Shown here: piece by piece, positions 1 through 8,495 of the stretch
How positions within the stretch are numbered: the stretch's first letter is position 1
Layout: each line of letters starts with the position of its first letter
From: DAIRDK01 sp035403225
Lineage (GTDB): Bacteria > Bacteroidota > Bacteroidia > Bacteroidales > FEN-979
Direction of reading: 5' to 3'
Assembly (NCBI GenBank): GCA_035403225.1
Contig: DAONET010000008.1
Coordinates: forward strand, 32,342-96,341
DNA length: 64,000 nt
Translations under genes and position numbers: made by a program
The notes under the pieces: generated by a model
What the model saw: the letters and a program-made list of their open reading frames with translations, nothing else
Database searches by the model: none
What the model was told of the DNA's origin: nothing

Positions 1-146
1 CTGTCCATGATCCCCACTCCGTCGTAGGGATCCAGTGCTGCCACTAACCGGTTTCCCGTCTCACTGATGGCTTTCATGTGACGCGGAGCCACAAAGCCCG
101 CTGCTCCAACCAGGGCAAAATTCAAGGATTTCTTTTCTTCAGACAT
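1..146 (-). CDS. wbpB: UDP-N-acetylglucosaminuronate-type dehydrogenase, N-terminal fragment (Gfo/Idh/MocA family)
   Basis: Only the first 48 codons are in the window; the rest lies beyond position 1. The start ATG is at 144-146, 2 bp after the stop of the acetyltransferase gene. The peptide begins MSEEKKSLNFALVGAAGFVA and continues with a PRHMKA segment and a LVAALDP strand, which is the NAD-binding Rossmann start of the WbpB/WlbA oxidoreductases. In that family the enzyme oxidises the 3-hydroxyl of UDP-GlcNAcA, and the aminotransferase and acetyltransferase encoded just upstream complete UDP-diacetylated 2,3-diamino-glucuronate. The role is inferred from the N-terminus and the neighbours; the catalytic part is not visible. 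Confidence 0.8.
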   Translation of the reverse strand, partial: MSEEKKSLNFALVGAAGFVAPRHMKAISETGNRLVAALDPYDGVGIMD

Positions 147-148
147 CG

Positions 149-730
149 TTATTCTTCCATTTTTGTCACCGCATCATCCTTCAGCCTGTATCGCTCACCG
201 CTTTCAGGGCAAACGGCGATACCTTCTGCATTGAACTCCAGCCGGTGACCATATTCGCTCATCCATCCGACCTGTTTCCCGGGATTGCCGATCACCAGCG
301 CATAGGGTTTCACCGCTTTCGTCACGACAGCTCCGGCGCCGATAAAGGCATATTCCCCGATATCATGACCGCAAACGATGGTGGCATTCGCCCCGATGGA
401 AACCCCTTTTTTTACCAGGGTCCTGACATACTGGTCACGGCGGATGATCGCACTGCGTGGATTGACAATATTGGTAAACACCATCGAGGGACCCAGAAAG
501 ACATCGTCTTCACAAATCACCCCGGTATAGATGGAAACATTATTCTGTACCTTAACATTTCTTCCAAGTACCACTCCGGGAGAAATTACCACATTCTGCC
601 CGATGTTGCACTGGTCGCCTATTTCACTCCCGGTCATAATATGGCTGAAGTGCCATATTTTGGTTCCCTTTCCGATTTTACAACCTTCATCGATGACGGC
701 TGTCTCATGTGCGAAATACGCTTTCTCCAT
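149..730 (-). CDS. wbpD: UDP-2-acetamido-3-amino-glucuronate N-acetyltransferase (WbpD/WlbB family)
   Basis: This 193-residue protein is built almost entirely of hexapeptide repeats (left-handed beta helix; for example IGKGTKIWHF, IGQNVVI, IGANATIV), as in acetyl-CoA-dependent acyltransferases. The full length and the NPRSAI and VIGNPGKQVGW segments match WbpD/WlbB, which acetylates the 3-amino group of the UDP-aminouronic acid. It lies between wbpE (3 bp upstream) and wbpB (2 bp downstream), so the three genes form one transcription unit for a surface polysaccharide sugar. A general maltose/serine acetyltransferase is less likely given these neighbours. Confidence 0.9.
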   Translation of the reverse strand: MEKAYFAHETAVIDEGCKIGKGTKIWHFSHIMTGSEIGDQCNIGQNVVISPGVVLGRNVKVQNNVSIYTGVICEDDVFLGPSMVFTNIVNPRSAIIRRDQYVRTLVKKGVSIGANATIVCGHDIGEYAFIGAGAVVTKAVKPYALVIGNPGKQVGWMSEYGHRLEFNAEGIAVCPESGERYRLKDDAVTKMEE

Positions 731-733
731 GTA

Positions 734-1864
734 CTATTTGTTTAAGAATTCCAGCAGGGAACTCGTAATGTGGTTCAGCTGTTCATCATCAAGCTCCGTA
801 TGCATCGGCAAAGAGATCACGCTGTTGGCCAAGGCTTCGGTGATCGGGAAATCGCCCGGTTTATATCTTGGATCGATATATGCTTTCTGCAGGTGCAGTG
901 GCACCGGGTAATAGACCATGACCGGGATTTCTTTGGAAGCCATGTATTCCAGCAAGGCCTTGCGGTCAACATCCTTCGTCACCAGCGTGTACTGATGGAA
1001 GACATGGGTAGAATGTTCACCCCGTACAGGGATCTTCAGTTTCGGGTGGCCGCCAAAGGCTTTGTCGTAAAAGTCGGCAGCAGCGCGGCGACGCGAAGCA
1101 TACTCGTCCAGGTGTGCCAGTTTCACTTTCAGGATGGCTGCCTGTATGCTGTCGAGGCGCGAATTCACCCCGATGTAGTCATGATAATATCTCACTGTCA
1201 TCCCGTGGTTCACTACAACACGTAACTGCTTTGCCAGCTCGTCGTTCTGCGTGAAGATGGCGCCACCGTCACCATAACAACCAAGGTTTTTGGAAGGAAA
1301 GAACGAAGTGCATCCGATTTCTCCCATGGTTCCTGCTTTCTTGCGAGTCCCGTCGCGGAAGATATAATCAGAGCCTATGGCTTGACAGTTATCCTCGATA
1401 ACAAAGAGATGATGTTCTCTGGCAATTTCCAGCACTTCTTCCATGGGCGCACATTGACCGAACAGATGTACCGGTACGATGGCTTTTGTTTTGGGGGTGA
1501 TGGCTTTTTTGATTGCTTCCGGATCAATATTAAAGGTGTCGGGATTCACATCCACCAGCACGGGCGTAAGATGAAGTAATGCGATCACTTCTGCGGTAGC
1601 AATAAAAGTGAAAGAAGAAGTAATGACTTCATCACCCGGTTTTAATCCCAATGCCATCATGGATACCTGCAAAGCATCCGTTCCGTTTCCGCAGGGAATG
1701 ACATGTTTCACTCCAAGGTATTTTTCCAGCTCTTCCTGGAAACTTTTCACAGCAGGTCCGTTGATAAAGGCACAGGAATCGATGACCTGCTGAACAGCTG
1801 CATCAATCTCGTTTTTAATGCGAAGATATTGACTCCGCAAATCGACCATCTGAATCTTGTTCAT
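734..1864 (-). CDS. wbpE: DegT/DnrJ/EryC1 aminotransferase, UDP-3-oxo-aminouronate aminotransferase (WbpE-like)
   Basis: A 376-residue PLP-dependent sugar aminotransferase. The start MNKIQMVDLRSQY at 1864 fits the family; an in-frame extension to 1921 would run past the promoter element and is not supported. The PLP lysine is K192 in FFPSKNLGCYGDGGA, and the cofactor-binding GNGTDAL and EDNCQAIG segments are intact. In WbpE/WlbC the enzyme transfers an amino group to the 3-oxo sugar made by WbpB. The gene is first in the minus-strand unit wbpE-wbpD-wbpB. Assignment to this pathway rather than another sugar aminotransferase rests on the neighbours. Confidence 0.88.
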   Translation of the reverse strand: MNKIQMVDLRSQYLRIKNEIDAAVQQVIDSCAFINGPAVKSFQEELEKYLGVKHVIPCGNGTDALQVSMMALGLKPGDEVITSSFTFIATAEVIALLHLTPVLVDVNPDTFNIDPEAIKKAITPKTKAIVPVHLFGQCAPMEEVLEIAREHHLFVIEDNCQAIGSDYIFRDGTRKKAGTMGEIGCTSFFPSKNLGCYGDGGAIFTQNDELAKQLRVVVNHGMTVRYYHDYIGVNSRLDSIQAAILKVKLAHLDEYASRRRAAADFYDKAFGGHPKLKIPVRGEHSTHVFHQYTLVTKDVDRKALLEYMASKEIPVMVYYPVPLHLQKAYIDPRYKPGDFPITEALANSVISLPMHTELDDEQLNHITSSLLEFLNK

Positions 1865-1918
1865 GTTGAGTGGATGTTGGTGAGATTTGAACTGAACTTG
1901 TTGATAGTATGAACGAGG

Positions 1919-1926
1919 CAAAGGTA
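1919..1926 (-). promoter_or_regulatory. -7 promoter element of wbpE operon
   Basis: Reverse strand reads TACCTTTG, an exact match to the Bacteroidota TAnnTTTG element, 55 bp before the wbpE ATG. No clear TTTG -33 box is seen at the usual distance. Confidence 0.5.
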
Positions 1927-1959
1927 AAATTATTGAATGGATTTGGTACGGAAATCACA

Positions 1960-1967
1960 TACTTTTG
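1960..1967 (+). promoter_or_regulatory. -7 promoter element of elbB
   Basis: TACTTTTG matches TAnnTTTG and sits 34 bp before the elbB ATG. It is back to back with the wbpE promoter in a 137-bp divergent gap. Confidence 0.5.
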
Positions 1968-2001
1968 TAAATGAATTCCATATTGTAAAAAGACGGAAAC
2001 C

Positions 2002-2649
2002 ATGAAAAAATTCGCAGTAATTCTGTCAGGATGCGGCGTTTTCGACGGAGCTGAGATTCATGAATCAGTGCTGACTCTCCTGGCCATCGACCGTCAGGGT
2101 TCTTCCTATCAGGTTTTTGCCCCTGACATGACACAATACCATGTGATCAATCATCTGACAGGTGAGGTGATGAACGAAAAGCGAAATGTCCTCGTAGAAG
2201 CTGCCCGCATTGCCAGAGGAAAAATCCTCCCTCTCAGCGATTTCAATCCGGCCGGTTTTGACGGACTGATCCTGCCCGGAGGATTCGGCGCAGCCAAAAA
2301 CCTTTGCTCGTGGGCTTGGGAACACGATGACTGCAAAGTGAACCCCGAAGTCGAGAAAGCGATCCGGTCCATGATGAATATGAAAAAACCCGTTGGTGCC
2401 TTGTGCATTGCACCTGTCATCCTGGGGACTTTCATACCAGGGAGCCATCTGACTACAGGCCACGACCGGGATTCCCGTGAATTCATTGAAAAGAAAGGCT
2501 CGGAATACATCCCTGCAGACCATGGAGAAGTAGTGATCGATGAAACAAACAAGCTGTTCTCTTCACCCTGTTATATGCTGGATGCATCCATATCCCAGAT
2601 TGCCGATGGAGCCGATAACATGGTCAGGGAAATGTTGAAAAGGATGTAA
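2002..2649 (+). CDS. elbB: ElbB-type DJ-1/PfpI family protein (glyoxalase-like)
   Basis: A 215-residue DJ-1/PfpI-fold protein. It starts KKFAVILSGCGVFDGAEIHE, the hallmark of the ElbB/enhancing lycopene biosynthesis 2 group, and has the nucleophile-elbow cysteine C135 in GALCIAP plus the acidic residue E18. Family members show weak glyoxalase activity; the cellular role is unsettled. It stands alone on the plus strand. Its stop codon directly abuts the stop of the convergent permease gene with no bases between them. Confidence 0.9.
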   Translation: MKKFAVILSGCGVFDGAEIHESVLTLLAIDRQGSSYQVFAPDMTQYHVINHLTGEVMNEKRNVLVEAARIARGKILPLSDFNPAGFDGLILPGGFGAAKNLCSWAWEHDDCKVNPEVEKAIRSMMNMKKPVGALCIAPVILGTFIPGSHLTTGHDRDSREFIEKKGSEYIPADHGEVVIDETNKLFSSPCYMLDASISQIADGADNMVREMLKRM

Positions 2650-4179
2650 TTACGACCGATCCTTCCTCACTTTGCTGTGGTTGATCCCATAGAAGAAATA
2701 GATCAGAAGTCCCACTGCCATCCAGATGACAAGCCGTAACCACGTTTCCAGCGGTAATGCCAGCATCTGAACGATACAGATGAACGCCCCGAGTGCAGGG
2801 ATGACCGGGACCCATGGTGTTTTAAACGGACGGGGAATTTCGGGCCGTGTTTTCCGCAACACGATAATGCTGATACATACGATGGAAAAGGCCAGTAGTG
2901 TTCCGATGGAGACGAGTTCACCCAGGATGCTGATCGGGAGAATGCCGGCCAGGATAATGGCGACACCGCCGGTCATCAGGGTGCTGACATAAGGAGTTTT
3001 GAACTTTGAATGAAGATGGGCAAATACCGGAGGTAGCAATCCGTCTTTCGCCATGGTATAAAAAATGCGCGGTTGCCCCAGCAGCATCACCAGGATGACA
3101 GAACTTAACCCCGCGATGGCAGCGATCTTAATAATGGGACGCAGCCAGAACATCTTTTGTCCCATGGAATTAACACCCACGGCTACCGGGTCGGCTACGT
3201 TCAATAAGGTATAGCTCACAATCCCTGTAAGGACAATAGCTACCAAAATGTACAACACGGTAGAAATGGACAACGAGCCAAGGATTCCCCGTGGCATATC
3301 GCGTTGCGGATTCTTGGCCTCCTGCGCTGCTGTTGAAACGGCGTCGAAACCTATATAGGCGAAGAATATTACACCGGCCGCCCGCAATATCCCTGACACA
3401 CCGTAATGACCCCAGGTGCCGGTGTTTTTCGGGATGAAGGGGTGCCAGTTGGCCGTATCAATGAAATAAATCCCGATGGCAATAAATAACAGGATCACGC
3501 TCACCTTGATGATGACCATCACATTGTTAAAATTGGCCGATTCACGGATACCGATGATCAGAAGGCAGGAGATGACCGCAATCACGAACATGGCCGGGAG
3601 GTTCAGGATGGCCGGAACCTGTGGCAGAGAGGCGATACTGATCCCCTGAGAGGTAAGCGTTGCCGCCAGGTTGGATGTCAGTTCCTGCCATCCGACCTGG
3701 GGCACGTTTATCATGGTTGTTCCGGTTGCTGCTGTAAATTGAACCGGGATGTTTATTCCGAAATCTTTCAGAAAGCTGACCACATATCCCGACCATCCGA
3801 CGGCAACGGTGGAGGCGGCGAAGAGATATTCCAGAATCAGGTCCCAGCCGATGATCCAGGCCATAAATTCGCCGAGGGTGGTGTAGGAATAGGTGTAGGC
3901 GCTCCCCGCAATAGGAATCATGGAAGCAAACTCCGCATAACACAAACCGGCAAAGGCGCAAGCCATCCCGCTGATTATGAAACTGATCACAATCGCCGGA
4001 CCGGCATATTGTGCAGCAGCCTGCCCGGTTAGTACAAAAATCCCTGCGCCAATAATGGCGCCTACTCCCAGGGTAACCAGGTTGGTCGATGACAACGACT
4101 TCTTAAAACCTTGTTTATTCTCTGACGCCTCGTCAAGTAATGACTGCAGCGGCTTGGTAACGAACAATTTTTTTGCCAT
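2650..4179 (-). CDS. Amino acid permease, APC superfamily
   Basis: A 509-residue inner-membrane transporter with about 12 hydrophobic segments. The N-terminal GVGAIIGAGIFVLTG motif and the later FFAYIGFDAVSTAAQEAKNP stretch are characteristic of the APC cationic-amino-acid-transporter (CAT/YfnA-like) branch. Substrate cannot be fixed from sequence. It starts 34 bp after the ptb stop on the same strand, so it is probably cotranscribed with ptb, opposite tryptophanase, which suggests uptake of an amino acid for fermentation. The end touches elbB. Confidence 0.88.
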   Translation of the reverse strand: MAKKLFVTKPLQSLLDEASENKQGFKKSLSSTNLVTLGVGAIIGAGIFVLTGQAAAQYAGPAIVISFIISGMACAFAGLCYAEFASMIPIAGSAYTYSYTTLGEFMAWIIGWDLILEYLFAASTVAVGWSGYVVSFLKDFGINIPVQFTAATGTTMINVPQVGWQELTSNLAATLTSQGISIASLPQVPAILNLPAMFVIAVISCLLIIGIRESANFNNVMVIIKVSVILLFIAIGIYFIDTANWHPFIPKNTGTWGHYGVSGILRAAGVIFFAYIGFDAVSTAAQEAKNPQRDMPRGILGSLSISTVLYILVAIVLTGIVSYTLLNVADPVAVGVNSMGQKMFWLRPIIKIAAIAGLSSVILVMLLGQPRIFYTMAKDGLLPPVFAHLHSKFKTPYVSTLMTGGVAIILAGILPISILGELVSIGTLLAFSIVCISIIVLRKTRPEIPRPFKTPWVPVIPALGAFICIVQMLALPLETWLRLVIWMAVGLLIYFFYGINHSKVRKDRS

Positions 4180-4213
4180 GCGTACCAGCTTGATACCCGG
4201 TTTCGGGAGAGTG

Positions 4214-5143
4214 TTAATTAATGGCAGCGGCCATTACGATGCTTGCCTGCTTGGATTCTTCAGTTTCAGACCTTGAAGTAAGAATAATCGGGGCGGCAGC
4301 GCCCAGGATGGTGGCAGCCAGTTTGGCATTGGCTGAGAATCCGTACGCTTTGTACAGGATGTTCCCTGCTTCAATATCCGGTACAACAAGTAAATCGGCG
4401 TCACCGGCCACGTCGCTGACGATGCCTTTATGCTTGGCGCTTTCCATGCTGATGGCATTATCATAAGCCAATGGTCCGTCGATAATGCAATTCTTGATCT
4501 GACCGCGTTGTCCCATTTTGGCAAGCAATGCTGCATCCAGGGTGGCAGGCATAGCCTCATTCACCATTTCCACAGCGCCAAGGACTGCAACCTTCGGACG
4601 GGTAATTCCGATCTTGTTCATGAATTCCACCGAATTGTTGATAATGGCCACCTTCGTTTTCAGATCAGGAGCAATTACCATGGCAGCATCTGTTACACCC
4701 AGCAATTTGTGGTAAGTCGGTACTTCAAACAGGGCAAAATGCGAAAGAACATCCGATTTACGGAGGCCGCATTCCTTATCCAGAACACCACGGAGAAAAT
4801 GTGCAGAGGTGATATTTCCTTTCATCAGTATGTCACCTTCTTTATCATGAACCATTTTCACAGCACGTTTAACGGCTGCCAGGTCATTTTCTTCGTTCAC
4901 AATGGTAAAGCCGGAAAGATCGAGTTTAAATTGATCGGCAATCGCTTTAATCTTCACTGATGCGCCAACCAGCGTCGCATCAATCAGACCAAGTTTCACT
5001 ACTGCGCAAACCGCTTCAAGACAATGTTCATCCTGAGCAACGGCAACAACCACGCGCTTCTTCCGGTTATTTCTTGCAATCTCGTATAAATCAGATAGTT
5101 TAGTCGGGCGAATCTTCCCCTCATTTTTATTCGTTGCATTCAT
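4214..5143 (-). CDS. ptb: Phosphate butyryltransferase (or related phosphate acyltransferase)
   Basis: A 309-residue member of the phosphate acetyl/butyryltransferase family, close to the usual ~300. Diagnostic stretches are MKGNITSAHFLRGVLDKECGLR, split by the family's conserved HF, and the C-terminal LLVVPDIEAGNILYK with a following ANAKLAATILGA. The enzyme exchanges CoA for phosphate on short or branched acyl-CoA, giving acyl phosphates for ATP synthesis. The usual partner buk (butyrate kinase) is not in this window. The downstream amino-acid permease and the divergent tryptophanase suggest a role in amino-acid fermentation; this is inference. Confidence 0.88.
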   Translation of the reverse strand: MNATNKNEGKIRPTKLSDLYEIARNNRKKRVVVAVAQDEHCLEAVCAVVKLGLIDATLVGASVKIKAIADQFKLDLSGFTIVNEENDLAAVKRAVKMVHDKEGDILMKGNITSAHFLRGVLDKECGLRKSDVLSHFALFEVPTYHKLLGVTDAAMVIAPDLKTKVAIINNSVEFMNKIGITRPKVAVLGAVEMVNEAMPATLDAALLAKMGQRGQIKNCIIDGPLAYDNAISMESAKHKGIVSDVAGDADLLVVPDIEAGNILYKAYGFSANAKLAATILGAAAPIILTSRSETEESKQASIVMAAAIN

Positions 5144-5178
5144 AATATTAATTGTTTTATTAAATTGATTTCAAACAA

Positions 5179-5210
5179 CAAACGTACTTCAATTTTGCAA
5201 ATTCTGCAAA
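5179..5210 (-). promoter_or_regulatory. Promoter of ptb-permease operon
   Basis: Reverse strand has TTTG (5207-5210), a 20-bp spacer and TACGTTTG (5179-5186), a full match to the Bacteroidota -33/-7 consensus, 36 bp before the ptb ATG. Confidence 0.7.
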
Positions 5211-5245
5211 CCCCGGGCGAAAAAAGTCATTTCCAAAAAATTCCC

Positions 5246-5253
5246 TAACTTTG
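5246..5253 (+). promoter_or_regulatory. -7 promoter element of tnaA
   Basis: TAACTTTG matches TAnnTTTG, 23 bp before the tnaA ATG, giving a short leader. There is no room for a TnaC-like leader peptide with this start site. Confidence 0.55.
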
Positions 5254-5276
5254 CTCATCAAAACAACTATTCAGAC

Positions 5277-6650
5277 ATGAACTTACCTTTTTCAGAATCT
5301 TACAAAATGAAGATGGTCGAGGTGATCCGGAAAAGTACCCGACCCGAACGTGAAAAATGGCTGAAAGAAGCCCATTATAATCTTTTCCAACTTAAGAGCG
5401 AACAAGTATTCATCGACCTGCTGACCGATTCAGGTACTGGAGCCATGAGCGACAGGCAATGGTCAGCCATGATGACAGGTGACGAAAGTTATGCCGGCGC
5501 ATCTTCTTACTTCAAACTGAAAGATGCCATCAACGATATCACCGGGTTCGAATTATTTCTTCCTACTCACCAGGGCAGGGCAGCCGAAAACGTTCTCTTT
5601 TCTGCCTTGATCAAAGAAGGAGATGTCATTCCCGGTAATTCGCATTTCGATACTACCAAAGGTCATATTGAATACCGCAAAGCCACTGCCATCGATTGCA
5701 CCATCGATGAAGCATTCGACACCACTTGCATCCATCCGTTTAAAGGCAGTGTCGATATCAAGAAACTCGAAAAGGTCCTTTCCACTTCCACTGCCAACAT
5801 TCCCTTTATCATTATCACCATCACGAACAACTCCGCAGGAGGTCAACCTGTTTCCATGGAAAACCTGAGGCAGGTTCGTCAGTTGGCCGACCGGTACAAC
5901 AAACTGGTTGTCTTTGACTCGGCCCGTTTTGCTGAAAATGCGTATTTCATCAAAATGCGTGAAGAAGAATTTAAAGATAAATCCATTCGGGAGATTGTCA
6001 GAGAAATGTTCTCCTATGCCGACCTCATGACCATGAGCTCGAAAAAAGACGCTATCGTCAACATGGGTGGTTTTATTGGAATGCGCGATCCCGAGATCTT
6101 CAGGAAATGCAGCATGTTCAATATCATGTTCGAAGGTTATCTTACCTATGGCGGGATGTCGGGCCGCGATATGGCTGCACTCGCTCAGGGCCTTTACGAT
6201 GGTACCGAATTCGAATACCTGGAAACACGTATTCGTCAGGTGGAATATCTCGGAAAACTTCTCACCGATTACGGAATTCCTGTTCAGAGCCCTATCGGCG
6301 GACATGCCGTGTTTGTTGATGCCAAACGGTTCCTCCCGAATGTGCCGAAAGAAGAATTTCTCGCGCAGACCCTTGCCATCCAGCTTTACCTGGAATCAGG
6401 CGTAAGAGGTGTTGAAATCGGCGCCCTGATGGCCGACCGTGATCCCAAAACCCGTGAAAACCGTTTCCCGAAAATGGAATTGCTCCGTCTGGCTATCCCT
6501 CGCAGAGTATACACCGACAACCACATGAACGTGGTGGCAGCAGCCCTGAAGAACGTGTTCGATCGCCGCGAAGAAATCCGCAGTGGCGTCAAGATCGTCA
6601 GCGAAGTTCCCATCATGCGTCACTTCACCGTCCAACTGGAACTGGTTTAA
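5277..6650 (+). CDS. tnaA: Tryptophanase (tryptophan indole-lyase)
   Basis: A 457-residue PLP enzyme of the tryptophanase/tyrosine phenol-lyase family. The PLP lysine is K257 in MTMSSKKDA. Residues separating the two activities all point to tryptophanase: D125 in HFDTTKGH (threonine in tyrosine phenol-lyase), I381 in GVEIG (arginine in the lyase that acts on tyrosine) and H449 in MRHFT (phenylalanine there). It converts tryptophan to indole, pyruvate and ammonia. The gene stands alone, divergent from ptb with its own promoter, and is followed by a long inverted repeat. No dedicated tryptophan permease flanks it directly, though the APC permease across the divergent promoter could serve. Confidence 0.94.
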   Translation: MNLPFSESYKMKMVEVIRKSTRPEREKWLKEAHYNLFQLKSEQVFIDLLTDSGTGAMSDRQWSAMMTGDESYAGASSYFKLKDAINDITGFELFLPTHQGRAAENVLFSALIKEGDVIPGNSHFDTTKGHIEYRKATAIDCTIDEAFDTTCIHPFKGSVDIKKLEKVLSTSTANIPFIIITITNNSAGGQPVSMENLRQVRQLADRYNKLVVFDSARFAENAYFIKMREEEFKDKSIREIVREMFSYADLMTMSSKKDAIVNMGGFIGMRDPEIFRKCSMFNIMFEGYLTYGGMSGRDMAALAQGLYDGTEFEYLETRIRQVEYLGKLLTDYGIPVQSPIGGHAVFVDAKRFLPNVPKEEFLAQTLAIQLYLESGVRGVEIGALMADRDPKTRENRFPKMELLRLAIPRRVYTDNHMNVVAAALKNVFDRREEIRSGVKIVSEVPIMRHFTVQLELV

Positions 6651-6677
6651 TCCCCTGTCGGGATGAAAAATAATGAT

Positions 6678-6767
6678 GATATCCATTCATTCCCGGGTCA
6701 TCTTCCGTACCATTCATCCTCCCTTCCGGAGGTGGTAATTACGGTGGATGACCCGGGGATGGATATC
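6678..6767. repeat. Long imperfect inverted repeat between tnaA and mntP
   Basis: The outer arms GATATCCAT (6678-6686) and its complement (6759-6767) enclose a second pair of arms, CCCGGGTCATC (from 6692) and GATGACCCGGG (to 6757). Inside is a CCTCC-CTTCC-GGAGG hairpin (6718-6732). The whole forms a ~90-nt nested stem with a 4-nt bulge and a few mismatches. No T tract follows on either strand, so it is not an ordinary intrinsic terminator. It could be a mobile palindromic element, an mRNA 3' stabiliser for tnaA or a leader element for mntP. Confidence 0.7.
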
Positions 6768-6802
6768 CTCGCCTCCCCTTCCTCCATTAATCATATCCGA
6801 TC

Positions 6803-7363
6803 ATGAGTTCCCTGGAAATTATTCTTATTGCCATCGGGCTTGCTATGGATTGCCTGGCCGTCGCTGTCAGCTTCGGCGCCAACCGCATGTTGTATGGAAA
6901 GTATGTTTTCATTACAGCACTGAGCTTCGGGCTTTTTCAGGGAGTGATGCCCTTGATCGGATGGCTGATCGGAGATTCGCTGAAAATATATATCGAGCAG
7001 ATCGATCACTGGATCGCTTTCGGCATCCTTGCCTTTATCGGGATCAAGATGATCGCCGAATCATTTTCTGCTCAGAAAAAAAATGACTCTGTCGATATCC
7101 GCAAACCGGCCGTTCTCTTCTCCCTCTCCATCGCCACCAGTATTGATGCCCTGATCACCGGGGTCTCTTTCGGGTTCATCGAAGTCAATATCATCCTGGC
7201 CGCCATCCTGATCACCATCATCACCTTTATCACTACCGTTGCAGGAGCCTGGATCGGGCGGCACACCACCTTCCTGCCTGCCAAATGGGCCGAACGCGCC
7301 GGCGGGCTGGTGCTAATCCTGATAGGCCTGAAGATCGTCATGGAACACATGGGCTGGATCTGA
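6803..7363 (+). CDS. mntP: MntP-family manganese efflux pump
   Basis: A 186-residue, six-helix membrane protein. The two homologous halves carry the conserved acidic motifs GLAMDCLAVAVSFG near the N-terminus and ATSIDALITGVSFG in the middle, which are typical of MntP (DUF204). The family exports Mn2+ from the cytoplasm. Length matches E. coli MntP (188). Manganese riboswitches often precede mntP; the upstream inverted repeat at 6678-6767 does not resemble the yybP-ykoY consensus as far as I can judge by eye. Confidence 0.92.
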   Translation: MSSLEIILIAIGLAMDCLAVAVSFGANRMLYGKYVFITALSFGLFQGVMPLIGWLIGDSLKIYIEQIDHWIAFGILAFIGIKMIAESFSAQKKNDSVDIRKPAVLFSLSIATSIDALITGVSFGFIEVNIILAAILITIITFITTVAGAWIGRHTTFLPAKWAERAGGLVLILIGLKIVMEHMGWI

Positions 7364-7387
7364 CACTGTTTTCTCTGGCAACATTCT

Positions 7388-7395
7388 TATCTTTG
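7388..7395 (+). promoter_or_regulatory. -7 promoter element of queD
   Basis: TATCTTTG matches TAnnTTTG, 23 bp before the queD ATG. Confidence 0.5.
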
Positions 7396-7418
7396 TCTTC
7401 ACCATTGATCGTTTTGAT

Positions 7419-7868
7419 ATGCCCCGAATCACCATCACCAAAGAGTTTTCCTTTGAGGCAGCACACGCCCTCGAAGGATACGACGGCCCTTGCCGCAATA
7501 TCCACGGCCACTCATACAAACTGGCCGTCACCGTTACCGGTTCCCAACTCACCGATCCCTCCTCTCCTAAAAAGGGGATGATCATTGATTTCAGAGACTT
7601 GAAATCGATCGTGAATACCACTATCATTAAACCGTTCGATCACTCGCTGATCCTCCCGCACGACACTTCCCTGCACATCACGGTCAATACTGAAAACGGT
7701 CTCCCGAAACTGAAGTTCGTCGATTACCAACCCACCAGCGAAAACCTTTTGCTTGACTTCGCCGAACAGATAGGCCGCCTGCTGCCTCAGGGCATCCGCC
7801 TGGTGAAAATCCGCCTCCAGGAAACGTCAACCTCCTTCGCCGAATGGGAGGCAGACCCTGTCGGTTAA
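7419..7868 (+). CDS. queD: 6-carboxy-tetrahydropterin synthase / 6-pyruvoyl-tetrahydropterin synthase family
   Basis: A 149-residue T-fold protein. Zinc ligands H16, H29 and H31 and the catalytic cysteine C25 are visible in FEAAHALEG and GPCRNIHGHSY, and the C-terminal RLQETSTSFAEW holds the conserved pterin-binding glutamate. In bacteria this family usually makes 6-carboxy-tetrahydropterin for queuosine (QueD). No other queuosine genes are nearby, so a biopterin role cannot be excluded. The stop overlaps the stop of the convergent TetR gene by 4 bp. Confidence 0.9.
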   Translation: MPRITITKEFSFEAAHALEGYDGPCRNIHGHSYKLAVTVTGSQLTDPSSPKKGMIIDFRDLKSIVNTTIIKPFDHSLILPHDTSLHITVNTENGLPKLKFVDYQPTSENLLLDFAEQIGRLLPQGIRLVKIRLQETSTSFAEWEADPVG

Positions 7869-8491
7869 CTTTCGCGAGGCTCCCTGAAATTCAGTTTGTT
7901 TTCGTTGAAGAACTGCCGCCCTTCGGGACTCATGATTCCTTGCAGATGGTAAATGAATATCTCGTGGATGATCCTGGAAGAAAGATCATGACTTATTCTG
8001 AAGAGATCCTCAGCCGCCATGTTTTCGACCTTTAATACATGCAGCCCGGCAATGATCTTCGGATTCAGATCCTTCCGGTAAAAACCCTGGCTCTTCCCTT
8101 TCACCAGATTGCGATAACCCGATCCGTAAATCTCTTTCCGCCGTTTTTCGATAAACTCTTTGGATAACGCCGGATAATACTTGCGAAGATCATACTCCAT
8201 CGAAGGATTGGCATGACGGTACATCCGCTTCAGCACTTTATACGCCTCAAAGATTTCTTCGATAGCATTCAATCCCAGTCTTTCCGGTTCCTTTAATCGG
8301 ACAAACCAACGTGAATATTCCAACTGCAACGCCTGCCGGACCAAATCTTCCTTATCGGCAAAATACTGGTAGAGGGTTTTCTTGGAAATACCAAGATGAC
8401 GCGACACATCATCCATGGTTACGCTCTTGATCCCGTAACGCTGGTAGATCTTAAAAACCTCTTCGGTTATTTGTTCCGGTCTGAGACTCAT
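7865..8491 (-). CDS. TetR/AcrR family transcriptional regulator (copy 1)
   Basis: A 208-residue regulator. The N-terminal helix-turn-helix reads SVTMDDVSRHLGISKKTLYQYFADK (residues ~24-48), typical of TetR DNA-binding domains; the C-terminal ligand domain is specific to Bacteroidota regulators. It is a paralogue of the TetR gene just upstream (8553-9179): same length, the same PSM-DLRKYYP segment and the same PEG ending region, at low overall identity. Neither has an obvious target gene beside it. Its -7 promoter element ends 5 bp before the ATG, so the transcript may be leaderless. Confidence 0.9.
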   Translation of the reverse strand: MSLRPEQITEEVFKIYQRYGIKSVTMDDVSRHLGISKKTLYQYFADKEDLVRQALQLEYSRWFVRLKEPERLGLNAIEEIFEAYKVLKRMYRHANPSMEYDLRKYYPALSKEFIEKRRKEIYGSGYRNLVKGKSQGFYRKDLNPKIIAGLHVLKVENMAAEDLFRISHDLSSRIIHEIFIYHLQGIMSPEGRQFFNENKLNFREPRES

Positions 8492-8495
8492 TATC

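Noticed and set aside
5254..5276. TnaC-type leader peptide for tnaA
   Set aside because: The gap between the predicted start of transcription and the ATG is too short for a leader ORF.
5277..6650. Tyrosine phenol-lyase as an alternative to tryptophanase
   Set aside because: D125, I381 and H449 all match tryptophanase; the tyrosine enzyme has threonine, arginine and phenylalanine at these sites.
6651..6802. Manganese (yybP-ykoY) riboswitch before mntP
   Set aside because: The region is dominated by the palindrome, and I could not find the conserved riboswitch loops by eye.
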